A stretch of DNA of 64,000 bases from Lysobacterales bacterium. Lineage in GTDB: Bacteria > Pseudomonadota > Gammaproteobacteria > Xanthomonadales > Rhodanobacteraceae. The stretch lies in the NCBI GenBank assembly GCA_016707485.1, contig JADJHN010000001.1, positions 124,001 through 188,000 on the forward strand. The letters run 5' to 3'. Shown one piece after another: positions 46,546 through 56,700 of this stretch; the first letter of the stretch is position 1; every line of letters begins with the position of its first letter. A program made the position numbers and the translations under genes. The notes under the pieces are model-generated. The model saw only the letters and a list, made by a program, of their open reading frames with translations, was not told the origin of the DNA and ran no database searches.

Positions 46546-47055
46546 ATGAACATGGACAACCCACAAACCACGGCGTTTGCCGCCGAATCACGCGTCTGGT
46601 GCCCGCATGTCACCGTGGCCACGGTCGTGCCGCGCGAGGACCGCTTCCTGCTGGTCGAGGAAGTGGTGCACGGGCGCACCGTGATCAACCAGCCCGCCGG
46701 CCACCTGGAACCCGGCGAAAGCCTGCAGGCGGCAGCGATTCGCGAAACCCGCGAGGAAACCGGCTGGGATGTCGAACTGGAGTGCCTGATCGGCGTGCAG
46801 CAATGGACCAGCAGCGTTTCCGGCAGCCAGTTCGTGCGCTTCACGTTTGCCGCAAGGCCGCTGCACCACGATCCGGCGCGACCGCTCGACAGCGGCATCC
46901 TGCGCGCGCTCTGGCTGGATCGGCAAGCCATCGTCGCCGCCGGTGATCGCTTGCGCAGCCCGCTGATCCTGCACAGCATCGACGACTGGCTTGGCGGCCG
47001 GCGGCTGCCGCTGGATGTTGTCCGGCAGCTTCCCCCCGGCACCCCTTCGATCTGA
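46546..47055 (+). CDS. nudJ: Nudix hydrolase, NudJ-like
   Basis: The 169-residue protein contains a complete Nudix box, GHLEPGESLQAAAIRETREETGWDV (about 52-76), with the REtxEE metal ligands. The N-terminal WCPHVTVATVV and the PLILHSIDDWLGGRRLPLDVVR tail match NudJ (phosphatase for HMP-PP and nucleoside tri/diphosphates in E. coli). It is 5 nt upstream of mnmA. nudJ-mnmA-hflD is a widespread gammaproteobacterial order. Confidence 0.88.
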   Translation: MNMDNPQTTAFAAESRVWCPHVTVATVVPREDRFLLVEEVVHGRTVINQPAGHLEPGESLQAAAIRETREETGWDVELECLIGVQQWTSSVSGSQFVRFTFAARPLHHDPARPLDSGILRALWLDRQAIVAAGDRLRSPLILHSIDDWLGGRRLPLDVVRQLPPGTPSI

Positions 47056-47060
47056 CTGCC

Positions 47061-48200
47061 ATGCACGATGGATTGACCATGGTCGGCGTTTCGGGCGGCG
47101 TCGATTCCTCGGTTGCCGCCCTCCTGCTGACCGCTTCCAATGCGCATGTCGCCGGCCTGTTCATGCAGAACTGGGAGGAAGACGAGCGTTTTGGCCCCTG
47201 CCGGGCGGCCGAAGACCGCAAGGACGCCGTCGCCGTGTGTGCCCGGCTGGGCATTCCATTCCACATGCGCAACTTCGCCCGTGAATACTGGGATCAGGTC
47301 TTCGAACACTTCCTCGCCGAATACCGGGTCGGGCGCACGCCCAATCCGGACGTGCTGTGCAACCGCGAGATCAAGTTCAAGACCTTCCTCGACACCGCTC
47401 GCGAGCTTGGGGCCGAGCGCATCGCCACCGGGCACTATGCGCGCAACGAATGCCGCGACGGCCAATGGCGCTTGCTGCGCGGCCTCGATGACAACAAGGA
47501 CCAGAGCTATTTCCTTTACGCGCTGGGCCAGGAGCAGCTCGCCTCCACCTTGTTTCCGATTGGCAACCTGCCCAAACCCGAGGTGCGGCGGATCGCCCGC
47601 GAGGCCGGCTTGCCGACGCATGCAAAGAAGGACTCCACGGGCATCTGTTTCATAGGCGAGCGCGACATCCGCGAATTCCTCGGCCGTTACATACCCGCCC
47701 GCAGCGGAGAGATCCGCACGCCGGACGGCACTCGTGTCGGCGAGCATCAGGGCGCCTGGTACTACACGCTCGGCCAGCGTGGCGGCCTTGGCATTGGTGG
47801 GCGCCGCGATTCGTCGGGGGCGCCCTGGTATGTCGTCGGCAAGGACGTTGGCCAGAACATCCTTTACGCCGTGCAGGGCAATGCCAGTGAGTGGCTGCAG
47901 TCACGCCGCCTGGCGGCAAGCGGCTTGCATTGGGTCGCCGGCGTCGCTCCGGCGCATGAATTCCGTTGCACGGCAAAGATCCGCTACCGGCAAGCCGATC
48001 AGGACTGCCTGGTCAGCGTGCAGGATGCAGACTGCGTGGTCGCTTTCGACCAGCCGCAACGTGCAGCCACGCCGGGGCAGTCCATCGTGTTTTATGACGG
48101 CGAATGCTGCCTCGGAGGTGCCATCATCGAGCGCAGCGATGCACCCTTGGGCGGTTGGGATGCCACGGCTGCGGCTTCGACGGAGACGGCGCATGCGTGA
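47061..48200 (+). CDS. mnmA: tRNA-specific 2-thiouridylase MnmA
   Basis: MnmA puts sulfur on C2 of the wobble uridine of tRNA-Lys, -Glu and -Gln. The 379-residue protein has the PP-loop SGGVDSS (11-17), the first catalytic cysteine C100 (NPDVLCNREIKF) and the persulfide cysteine C196 (STGICFIGER). A GQRGGLGIGG segment opens the C-terminal domain. It lies between nudJ and hflD, and its stop overlaps the hflD start by 8 nt. Confidence 0.97.
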   Translation: MHDGLTMVGVSGGVDSSVAALLLTASNAHVAGLFMQNWEEDERFGPCRAAEDRKDAVAVCARLGIPFHMRNFAREYWDQVFEHFLAEYRVGRTPNPDVLCNREIKFKTFLDTARELGAERIATGHYARNECRDGQWRLLRGLDDNKDQSYFLYALGQEQLASTLFPIGNLPKPEVRRIAREAGLPTHAKKDSTGICFIGERDIREFLGRYIPARSGEIRTPDGTRVGEHQGAWYYTLGQRGGLGIGGRRDSSGAPWYVVGKDVGQNILYAVQGNASEWLQSRRLAASGLHWVAGVAPAHEFRCTAKIRYRQADQDCLVSVQDADCVVAFDQPQRAATPGQSIVFYDGECCLGGAIIERSDAPLGGWDATAAASTETAHA

Positions 48201-48816
48201 ATCCCGCGTCATTGCACTTGCCGGCGTATTCCAGGCCTGCAGCCTCGTGCATGCGCTGGCAAATACCGGCCGCGCCGACGCCACGGCCATCGAATCCAGC
48301 CTTGCCAGCCTGTTCCGAATCGACAGCGACACCGCCGCCGATGCCTTTGGCGGACTGCCGGGGGTGCGCCTTGGCATCGAACAGCTGATCAGCAATTTCG
48401 ACAGCAGCCTTGGCCAACCGGCGATCTCGCGCCTGGTGATCGGCGTGCTCCGCCTTGAGCGCAAGCTGGCCGGGCGCACGCAGATGCTGCGGCAACTGCG
48501 CGAAGGCATCGACTCGATCCAGCGCCAGGTCGATCATCTGGGCGTCAGCCATGCCAGCGTGCAGGCGCGACTGGCGCAGCTCTACAGCGAATCCCTGTCA
48601 CGCCTGAAGCCACGCATCATCGTGCATGGCAACCCGGCGCAACTGGCCGATCCACGCCGCGTCGAGCAGATCCGCGCCCTGCTCCTGGCCGGGGTCCGCG
48701 CCGCGGTGATGTGGAAACAGGTTGGCGGCAGCCATTGGCGACTGCTGTTGCGACGTGGCGAGTACGCCATGCTCGCGCGCGGTTTGCTCGCGCGCTGCAC
48801 GCTCGACCACGGCTGA
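48193..48816 (+). CDS. hflD: High-frequency lysogenization protein HflD homologue
   Basis: This 207-residue protein belongs to the HflD (DUF489) family. In E. coli it influences lambda lysogeny by binding CII and associates peripherally with the membrane. Its host role is unclear. The family text includes RVIALAGVFQACSLVHALA (N-terminus), RKLAGRTQMLRQLREGI and MWKQVGGSHWRLLLRR. ATG at 48193 overlaps mnmA by 8 nt, so the genes are coupled. A hairpin begins directly after its stop. Confidence 0.92.
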   Translation: MRESRVIALAGVFQACSLVHALANTGRADATAIESSLASLFRIDSDTAADAFGGLPGVRLGIEQLISNFDSSLGQPAISRLVIGVLRLERKLAGRTQMLRQLREGIDSIQRQVDHLGVSHASVQARLAQLYSESLSRLKPRIIVHGNPAQLADPRRVEQIRALLLAGVRAAVMWKQVGGSHWRLLLRRGEYAMLARGLLARCTLDHG

Positions 48817-48844
48817 GGCGTCGCACGGGAATCCGCGCGACGCC
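48817..48844. terminator. Hairpin directly after hflD, between convergent genes
   Basis: A perfect 8-bp stem, GGCGTCGC and GCGACGCC with a 12-nt loop, begins at the base following the hflD stop and ends 7 nt before the stop of the convergent gene at 48852. It has no U-tract and is a likely two-way 3'-end structure. Confidence 0.5.
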
Positions 48845-48851
48845 AACGCGG

Positions 48852-49448
48852 TCATCTGGGGGCGGTGACGCGGATGGAATCGTCGTAGCGGAGGGTCTGC
48901 ACGGTGTGGCTGGTCTGCTTCATGACCGTGCTGTCGCTCTCGCTGCGCACGATCTTGCCGCTGTCATCCAGGAATACCGTGTTGTGCGAGGACACCGAAA
49001 TGCCCATGACCTTGCTGTCGACGTCATAGCTGATCGCCCGCAAGTCCTGGCCGTTTATCGTGCGCATGCCTTCATCCTTCACGTTGGTGGTGGCCGAGCG
49101 CACTTCGTCCATGGCCATCGGCAACATGCCCTTGAACATCGCGCTCATGTCGATCGGCGGCTGCATCCATTCGCCGTTGCCGCTGCGCATCCAGACGCCT
49201 TCCGGCAAGACCACCATGGCCGTGTCGCCGGTGCTTGCGCGAAAGCGATTCATGGTCTCGAACTCCAGCGTGGAATGCGATTTCTGGCCCTTGCCATCGA
49301 CCGTCACCGTATCAGCCACATAATGCGCGGAAACCATCTTCTGGTAGGCATTGAACAGGGCGTCACGCGCATCGCCGTCAGCCAGGGCCGGGAGGGCGGA
49401 CAGGCAAGCCAGCAAGGCAAGCGCAACACCAGTGAACATTCGAGCCAT
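48852..49448 (-). CDS. Exported protein of unknown function
   Basis: The 198-residue product has a clear signal peptide (MARMFTGVALALLACLSALPALA, cleaved near residue 23). The mature part alternates beta-strand-like segments (STLEFETMNRFRA, TAMVVLPEGVWMRSG, LRAISYDVDSKVMG). This pattern loosely recalls the half-barrel folds of LolA/LppX-like carriers, but I see no diagnostic motif. GGAG lies 8 nt before ATG at 49448. An upstream start at 49508 would place the signal peptide internally and is unlikely. It is a single gene convergent with hflD. Confidence 0.65.
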   Translation of the reverse strand: MARMFTGVALALLACLSALPALADGDARDALFNAYQKMVSAHYVADTVTVDGKGQKSHSTLEFETMNRFRASTGDTAMVVLPEGVWMRSGNGEWMQPPIDMSAMFKGMLPMAMDEVRSATTNVKDEGMRTINGQDLRAISYDVDSKVMGISVSSHNTVFLDDSGKIVRSESDSTVMKQTSHTVQTLRYDDSIRVTAPR

Positions 49449-49736
49449 CTTCAACACTCCAATCAGTCGGTAATCCCTGATCGTGCGCAATACGCGCAAC
49501 AAGCGCAACCCGCATGCCTGCCGGCGAGGGCGTGGAATCGCCGATTCGCCCCGTGTGGTTTGTGGCCGCCTCGCTGCGCCGCTAGACTAGCCGCCTGCCA
49601 AAACATCTCCAGCGGCCTTGCCGGGCGGAAAAACCCTTTCCCATCAATCCATTGACGCCAGCACGTCTTGCCAGATCAAGCCCCGTCACGGGCTGCGCAC
49701 TGGCAACCTGGCGCACTTTCGTTTGCGGAGCACGTC

Positions 49737-50837
49737 ATGATTTTTGAAACGATCGACAAGACCGGTCACGAGGAAGTGGTGTTCTGCCACAACAAGGACG
49801 CCGGCCTCAAGGCCATCATCGCGATCCACAACACGGTGCTCGGCCCCTCGCTTGGCGGCCTGCGCATGTGGCCGTACAAGAGTGAGCAGGAGGCGATCAA
49901 TGACGTCCTGCGCCTGTCGCGCGGCATGACCTACAAGAATGCCGTGGCCGGCCTCAACCTCGGTGGCGGCAAGGCGGTCATCATCGGCGACCCGGCCAAG
50001 GACAAGTCCGAAGCGCTGTTCCGCTCCTTCGGCCGCTTCGTCAATTCCCTCAACGGCCGTTACATCACCGCCGAAGATGTCGGCATCGATGTCAACGACA
50101 TGGAGTGGGTATTCCGCGAAACCTCCTTCGTCACCGGCGTGCACCAGGTGCATGGCGGCTCGGGCGATCCCTCGCCGTTCACCGCGTTCGGCACCCTGCA
50201 GGGTGTGCTGGCGGCGTTGAACGCCTGCTACGGCAACGAGGATGTCGGCAAGTACAGCTTTGCCGTGCAGGGCGCAGGGCATGTCGGCATGGAATTCATC
50301 AAGCTGCTGCGCGAGCACGATGCCAGGGTCTATGTCACCGACATCAACAAGGAACTGGTGCAGCGCGCGGTCGACGACTACGGCTGCACGGCGGTCGGCC
50401 TCGATGAAATCTACGACACCGATGCCGATGTCTACAGCCCGTGCGCGCTGGGCGGCACGATCAACGAGGCCACCCTCGATCGCCTCAAGTGCAAGGTCAT
50501 CTGCGGTGCCGCCAACAACCAGTTGGCCAGCAACGAGATTGGCGATGAAGTCTCGCGCCGCGGACTCTTCTATGCGCCCGACTACGCGGTCAACGCCGGT
50601 GGCGTGATGAACATCTCGCTGGAAATCGATGGCTACAACCGCGAACGCGCCATGCGCATGATGCGCACGATCTACCACAACGTCAGCCGCATTTTCGAGA
50701 TCGCCAAGCGCGACAGGATCCCGACCTACCTGGCGGCGGACCGCATGGCCGAGGAACGCATTGCGACGATCGGCAAGTTGCGCTTGCCGCACCTTGGCGT
50801 GACAGCACCGAACTTCCAGGGCCGCCGCGGCAACTGA
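49737..50837 (+). CDS. Leucine dehydrogenase (Glu/Leu/Phe/Val dehydrogenase family)
   Basis: This NAD-dependent enzyme of 366 residues deaminates branched-chain amino acids to 2-oxo acids. GPSLGGLRMWPYKSEQEA (about 38-55), the catalytic lysine region MTYKNAVAGLNLGGGK (about 64-80), and the NAD-binding VQGAGHVGMEF (about 180-190) are family-specific. It lacks the longer N-terminal part of glutamate dehydrogenases. ATG at 49737 follows GGAG by 7 nt. Isovaleryl-CoA dehydrogenase follows 33 nt downstream, so the two form a leucine-degradation unit. Valine and isoleucine are probable additional substrates. Confidence 0.9.
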   Translation: MIFETIDKTGHEEVVFCHNKDAGLKAIIAIHNTVLGPSLGGLRMWPYKSEQEAINDVLRLSRGMTYKNAVAGLNLGGGKAVIIGDPAKDKSEALFRSFGRFVNSLNGRYITAEDVGIDVNDMEWVFRETSFVTGVHQVHGGSGDPSPFTAFGTLQGVLAALNACYGNEDVGKYSFAVQGAGHVGMEFIKLLREHDARVYVTDINKELVQRAVDDYGCTAVGLDEIYDTDADVYSPCALGGTINEATLDRLKCKVICGAANNQLASNEIGDEVSRRGLFYAPDYAVNAGGVMNISLEIDGYNRERAMRMMRTIYHNVSRIFEIAKRDRIPTYLAADRMAEERIATIGKLRLPHLGVTAPNFQGRRGN

Positions 50838-50870
50838 CCACGAATCCCCAGCCATCCAGGACCGTTCGCC

Positions 50871-52028
50871 ATGCGTCCATTCCAGCTCAGTGAAGATCTC
50901 GATGCCTTGCGCGAAGCCGTGCAGGCGTTCGCCGAAAAGGAGATCGCTCCGCGCGCGGACCTGATCGACCGCGACAACGAATTCCCCAAGGACCTGTGGC
51001 GCAAGCTCGGCGACATGGGCTTGCTGGGAATCACGGCTCCGGAAGAATTCGGTGGCTCGCAGATGGGCTACCTCGCCCATGTCGTCGCCATGGAGGAAAT
51101 CTCCCGTGCCTCGGGCTCGGTGGGACTCTCCTATGGCGCGCATTCCAATCTCTGCGTGCAGAACCTGAGCAACAACGCCAGCGATGCGCAGCGGCGCAAG
51201 TACCTGCCAAAGCTGTGCAGCGGCGAGTGGGTGGGTGCGCTGGCCATGAGCGAACCAGGTGCCGGTTCCGACGTGGTCGGCTCGATGACCTGCAAGGCCG
51301 AGAAGAAGGGCGATGTCTGGGTCGCCAATGGCACGAAGATGTGGATCACCAATGGGCCGGATGCGGACGTGTTGCTGGTCTACATGCGCACCGCACCGAA
51401 GCCGGCCGGTTCGCGCTGCATGACTGCTTTCATCATCGAGAAGGGCATGCCGGGCTTCTCTACCGCGCAAAAGCTCGACAAGCTCGGCATGCGCGGATCC
51501 AACACCTGTGAGCTGGTCTTCGATAATTGCGAGATTCCGGCGGAAAACGTGGTCGGTCAGGTCAACGAAGGCGTGCGCGTTCTGATGAGCGGCCTCGACA
51601 CCGAGCGCCTCGTGCTTTCCGGCGGGCCGATCGGATTGATGCAGGCCGCGTTGGATCTGGTGGTCCCCTATGTGCGCGAGCGCAAGCAGTTCAATGCGCC
51701 GATCGGCACCTTCGGCATCATGCAGGCGAAGATTGCCGACATGTACACGGGCCTGCAGTCCGCGCGCGCCTATGCCTACATGGTTGCCCAGGATTTCGAT
51801 CGCGGCGTGAAATCCCGCATCGACCCGGCCTCCTGCCTCATGCACGCTTCACAGACTGCGGTGCAAGTCACCCTTGAAGCCATCCAGGCCCTTGGCGGCA
51901 ATGGCTATATCAACGAGTTCCCGGCGGGACGCCTGCTGCGCGATGCCAAGCTCTACGAGATCGGTGCCGGCACCAATGAAATCAGGCGCATGCTGATCGG
52001 CCGCGAGCTGTTCCACGGCAAGAGCTGA
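50871..52028 (+). CDS. ivd: Isovaleryl-CoA dehydrogenase
   Basis: This 385-residue FAD enzyme converts isovaleryl-CoA to 3-methylcrotonyl-CoA in leucine degradation. Diagnostic features are the catalytic glutamate on helix G (E245 in GLDTERLVLSGGP) and the absence of the usual C-terminal glutamate: LYEIGAGTNEIRR replaces YEGT. That combination separates isovaleryl-CoA from other acyl-CoA dehydrogenases. It is downstream of leucine dehydrogenase. The step between the two needs a branched-chain 2-oxoacid dehydrogenase, for which the fused E1 at 12.9 kb is a candidate. Confidence 0.93.
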   Translation: MRPFQLSEDLDALREAVQAFAEKEIAPRADLIDRDNEFPKDLWRKLGDMGLLGITAPEEFGGSQMGYLAHVVAMEEISRASGSVGLSYGAHSNLCVQNLSNNASDAQRRKYLPKLCSGEWVGALAMSEPGAGSDVVGSMTCKAEKKGDVWVANGTKMWITNGPDADVLLVYMRTAPKPAGSRCMTAFIIEKGMPGFSTAQKLDKLGMRGSNTCELVFDNCEIPAENVVGQVNEGVRVLMSGLDTERLVLSGGPIGLMQAALDLVVPYVRERKQFNAPIGTFGIMQAKIADMYTGLQSARAYAYMVAQDFDRGVKSRIDPASCLMHASQTAVQVTLEAIQALGGNGYINEFPAGRLLRDAKLYEIGAGTNEIRRMLIGRELFHGKS

Positions 52029-52081
52029 GCCCGGCCGGCCGCAGGCGGCCACGCGGCGGCACGTCGCCTTGATCTCGACGG

Positions 52082-52112
52082 CCGGCAACGCCCGCGGGCG
52101 GCGCGTTGCCGG
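52082..52112 (+). terminator. Hairpin downstream of ivd
   Basis: A perfect 10-bp stem, CCGGCAACGC and GCGTTGCCGG, with an 11-nt GC-rich loop lies 53 nt after the ivd stop. Only TTGTC follows, so it is not a full intrinsic terminator. Confidence 0.45.
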
Positions 52113-52169
52113 TTGTCAGGTGCAGGATGATCAGGAGTAGACTCACCGCAACGGCTGCAGGGGAGCGCG

Positions 52170-53699
52170 ATGAGGCTGATAGACGACAGCCTTGAGTTTC
52201 CGCAGGAATCGACGGTAGAAGCTTCTCCGTGGAAGATCCTGATCGTCGATGATGAGCCCGAGGTTCATCAGGTCACCCGCTTGGTCCTCGGCAATTTCCG
52301 CTTCGATGACCGCCCGCTGCAACTGATCAGCGCCTACTCGAGCATCGAGGCCGAGCAGCGGCTTCGCGAGCACCACGATACCGCCGTCATCCTGCTTGAT
52401 GTGGTCATGGAAACCGAGCAGGCCGGCCTCGCCCTGGTGCGCACGATCCGCGAACGCCTCGACAATCCGTTCGTGCGCATTGTCCTGCGCACCGGCCAGC
52501 CAGGCCAGGCACCCGAACACGAGGTTGTCGCCGCCTACGACATCAACGATTACAAGGAAAAGACCGAGCTCACCGCGCAGAAGCTCTCGACCACGCTTTA
52601 TGCCGCCTTGCGCGCGTATCGCGACATGCGCACGATCGAATCCAGCCGTCGCGGCCTGGAATCCGTGATCCAGGCATCCACGGATGTCTTTGCGCGACAG
52701 CAGCCCCAGCACTTTGCCTCGATGGTGATCGAGAAGCTGGAAGACCTGGTTGGCGTCCACGGCGGCATCCTCTGCTGCCGCATCGACCAGCCCAACGGAC
52801 AAAGTCCCGAGCATTTCACCGTTGCGGCGGCCACCGGCGGATATTCGCGTTACCTGGCAGGCAATGCCGACGAACAGCTGCCGGCACACCTGGTGCAGTC
52901 GCTGCATCACGCCTTCAGGGAAAAGCGGCACGTGTTTTCGGATGATCACTATGTCCTGCATTTCGCCGACAGCGACGCTACCGAGGCGCTGGTTTATGTC
53001 GGCCAGTCCCGGCGGATGGACGAGCACAGTCATCGTCTGCTGCAGGTTTTCTGCAGCAACGTCGCGATCGCCTACGAGAATCTGCATCTCAACAAGGAAT
53101 TGTTCGACAGCCAGCTCGACATGGTCTACCTGCTTGCCGGCGCCGCCGAATCGCGCTCGCGCGAGACGGCCAACCATGTCCGTCGCGTCGGCATCATCGC
53201 TGCCATGCTGGGTCGCCTGCACGGCCTCGATGAAGCCACCTGCGAGATGCTCAATTATGCTGCGCCCCTGCATGACATCGGCAAGATCGGCATCCCGGAT
53301 GCGATCCTCAACAAGCCCGGCGCCCACACGCCGGAAGAAACCGTCATCATGCGCACGCATGCCGAACTGGGCGCAAAGCTGCTGGCCGGCTCGCGGCGAC
53401 CGATATTCCGCCTGGCCGGTGAAATCGCCCTGACCCATCACGAGAACTTCGACGGCAGCGGCTACCCGAACGGCTTGACTGGCGAGGACATCCCGATTGC
53501 CGGTCGCATAACCGCGCTTGCCGATGTCTTTGACGCTTTGGGCAGCCGGCGTTGCTACAAGGAAGCCTGGCCCGATCCGGCGATTCACGAATTCATCCAG
53601 GGCCAGCGCGGCGTCAAGTTCGATCCCTCGCTCACCGACCTGCTGTTCGCGAACTGGAACCAGATTGCCACCCTGCGCCGGCAACTGCCGGACAACTGA
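52170..53699 (+). CDS. Response regulator REC-DUF3369-HD-GYP (putative c-di-GMP phosphodiesterase)
   Basis: The 509-residue cytoplasmic regulator has a receiver domain (about 20-150, phospho-acceptor D77 in VILLDVVM), a DUF3369 domain (about 165-310) and an HD-GYP domain (about 320-500). The catalytic HD is H368-D369 in PLHDIGKIGIPD. HHENFDGSGYP (423-433) carries the GYP motif. All residues expected for c-di-GMP hydrolysis are present. The neighbouring sensor kinase is convergent, with 13 nt between stops, and has no receiver of its own, so it is the obvious candidate partner. Confidence 0.9.
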   Translation: MRLIDDSLEFPQESTVEASPWKILIVDDEPEVHQVTRLVLGNFRFDDRPLQLISAYSSIEAEQRLREHHDTAVILLDVVMETEQAGLALVRTIRERLDNPFVRIVLRTGQPGQAPEHEVVAAYDINDYKEKTELTAQKLSTTLYAALRAYRDMRTIESSRRGLESVIQASTDVFARQQPQHFASMVIEKLEDLVGVHGGILCCRIDQPNGQSPEHFTVAAATGGYSRYLAGNADEQLPAHLVQSLHHAFREKRHVFSDDHYVLHFADSDATEALVYVGQSRRMDEHSHRLLQVFCSNVAIAYENLHLNKELFDSQLDMVYLLAGAAESRSRETANHVRRVGIIAAMLGRLHGLDEATCEMLNYAAPLHDIGKIGIPDAILNKPGAHTPEETVIMRTHAELGAKLLAGSRRPIFRLAGEIALTHHENFDGSGYPNGLTGEDIPIAGRITALADVFDALGSRRCYKEAWPDPAIHEFIQGQRGVKFDPSLTDLLFANWNQIATLRRQLPDN

Positions 53700-53712
53700 T
53701 GCGGAACCCGCA

Positions 53713-56700
53713 TCAGCCCTTGAAGCAGATGGAAAGGCGAAAGCCGGCTCCCGGCGCACTGTCGACCACGATCGTGCCGCCCAGCACCTGGGTGACCAGG
53801 TTGTAGACGATGTGCATGCCGAGTCCCGAGCCACCGCTGCCGCGACGGGTGGTGAAGAACGGATCGAAGATGCGGGCACAAGCCACTTCATCCATGCCCA
53901 CGCCGTTGTCCTCGTATTCAATTGCGATGGTTTCCCCGTGCCGCGCGACGGTGATGCCGATCCTGCCCGGCCGCCCGTCCGGGAAGGCGTGAATCAGCGA
54001 GTTCATGAGCAGATTGGTGATGATCTGGTAAAGCGCGCCGGGCGCCGTTTCGCAGACCACCTTTTCGGCGCAGACCAGGTCGATCCGATGTGGTGATTTC
54101 TTCAGCGTCGGCCCCAGCGTGGTGAGGATTTCCTCGATGGCGGCACCCAGGTCGACGATGCGCCGGTCTTCGCTGGATTGATCCACGGCAACCTGCTTGA
54201 AGCTGCGCACCAGGCGATCCGCGCGCTGCAGGTTGCGCAGGATCATTTGTGAACTGTCCAGCGCGGCATTGGCAAAGCGTTCGAGATCCGATCGCTTCAA
54301 TTCACCCGCAGCCAGCAGGCGCGAGATGCGGCCGGCTTCCTCGGTCAGATGCGAAGCAGCCGTCACGCTGACGCCGATCGGCGTATTGATTTCATGGGCA
54401 ATGCCGGCGACCAGGGCGCCCAGCGAGGCGAGCTTTTCGGCTTCGACAAGCTGACGCTGGGTGAGGGTCAGGCGATCCAGTGCCTGTTGCAGATCGGCGT
54501 TTGCCGAGCGCAGGTCGGCGGTCCGTCGTTCCACCCGTTGCTCGAGCTCCTCGTTGAGTTTGCGCAGGGCATCCTCGGCATTCTTCAGCGCGCTGATGTC
54601 GTGCGTGGTACCCGCCATGCGCACGCCGTGACCGCTTGCATCGCGCTCGACCAGGCGGCCGCGCGAGATGACCCAGATCCAGTCGTGCTTCACGCCCAGC
54701 GCGCGATAGGTCACCTCGAAGGCTGCCGTGTGCCCTTTCAGATGCGCTTTCAGGGCCGTCTTGAAGCAAGGCAGATCCTCCGCGTGGATGAAAGGTTCGT
54801 AGCTGTCGATGCTGTCGCCGGCAGCCTCGGCATTGACCGCCAGGTTCATCAGCATGTTGTCCCTGACCATGCTCCGCGTGCGCAGGTCAATGTCCCATAG
54901 CTCGCCGCCGCTGCCCCACAACGACAGCTTCAGGCGCTCCTCGCTTTGCCTGATCACTTCCTGCACGGCTTGGCGCCTGCGCAACGTCGCGCGCGCCTGC
55001 AAGGCGATCAGGCCGATCAGCAAGGCAGTCGCCAGAAAGTAGCTGAAATATGCGATCGGCGAGGCCCACGCCGACGGTGCCACGCGCAGATCGACCGATT
55101 GCTCCTGCCCCTGCAACCATTCGGTTCCATCCCGGCGCGCGCGCAGCAGCAGGCGATAGCTGCCTGCAGCCAGGTCCGTGTAGGTCGCAAAGCGTCGATT
55201 GGCGCCGGTTTCGATCCATTGCGGGTCATGTCCATCGAGCCGATAGCTGTAACGGATCGATTCGGGATCGGCGAAATCGAATGCGGCGAACTCGATCGTG
55301 ACATTGTCCTGGTCATGGTCAAGATCGATCCTGCCGCCCAGCCACAGGCTGACGTCGAGCGGCGAAGCCGGATCGCGCCAGCGCAACCGGACCGGAATGT
55401 TCTGCAGCAGGAGACGCGTTGCCAGCGGCTTCGGCGGCTGCCGCAACGAGACGCGCAGCGGGTCGAAGATGGAGATTCCCTCAAGGCCGCTGAAGACGAT
55501 CAGTCCGCCAGGCAGCCGTGTCGTGCCATTGATCCAGTAGCCTGACGAAAGCGTGCCGTCGTTAGGCCCGAAATTGATGAAACGCTCGCGCTCGCGGTCG
55601 AAGCGGCTGATGCCGCTGGTCGTGCTGATCCAGAAACGCCCTTCGGTATCCTCCATGATCGCGCCGATCGCTTCGGCGGCAATGCCCTGCTTGCTGCCGA
55701 ATGTCTCGAAGCGCGGTGCCGCCTCACTCTCCGGCAGGAGATGACTGATGCCGCCGCCCTGGGTGCCGACCCAGAGTTCGCCGCGTGAATCGACCGCCAT
55801 GGTCGAAATGGCATCGCTGCCAATCGAACCGGGATCATTGCGATCGTGGTGGAAGTGCTCGAACGTGCGTGTCGAGCGGTTGTATCGATTGAGTCCGGCG
55901 GAGCGCAATCCAAGCCAGAGATCGCCGCTCGGTGTTTCCACGATATGGCCGACGGCTTCACCGCCAATGTGCGTGGCCGAGTCGACACCGAGCGGATCGG
56001 GCGGATGATGGACAAATTCGGTGCATCCCGCACATAACTCGTCGAGCCCCTTGCTCAAGGTTCCTGCCCAGAGTGTTCCGGCGCGATCTTCATGCAGGAA
56101 GAGGATCGAGTCCTCGGCGATGCTGCCGTCAGCTTCCGGATCATGGCGGAAATGCTCGAACTGGCTGCTGCCCGGTCGCAGCCGGTTGAGGCCGCCACCC
56201 ATGGTCGCGATCCACAGGCTGCCATCGCGGGTACGGGTGATGAATTGGACGAAATCATGCGAGAGCGAACCTGCATCCTGCGGATCATGCGTGAAGCGGG
56301 CAAGCACGCCACGTGCGGGATCGAGGTGAACAAGGCCGCCGCCCTCGAGCACGCCGGCCCAGAGTGTTCCGTCGGGATCGCCCCACACCGTCATCGCCTG
56401 TCGCGACGGCAGGGTGCGCGGATCGTTGGCGATGCTTTCGATGCGCGTGAATGCTTCGGTGCGCGGATCGTGAACGGAAAATCCATTTGCCCATGAACCG
56501 ACAAACAAGTTGCCCATGCGTCCGCGCAGCAAGGCCGAGAGGCGATTTGCCGCCACCGTGTGATCGCGCGCGGGATCGTGCGGATAGTGGGTGAAATGGC
56601 GGCGTGCCGGATCAAGCCTGGCCAGACCGCGACTGTTGCCTGCAATCCACAAGTTGCCATCGGCATCCGCCAGCAAGGCACGCACGGCGCGATCCGGCAA

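Noticed and set aside
49686..51845. 719-codon minus-strand frame opposite leucine and isovaleryl-CoA dehydrogenases
   Set aside because: It is antisense to two certain enzymes, with no domain or start signal.
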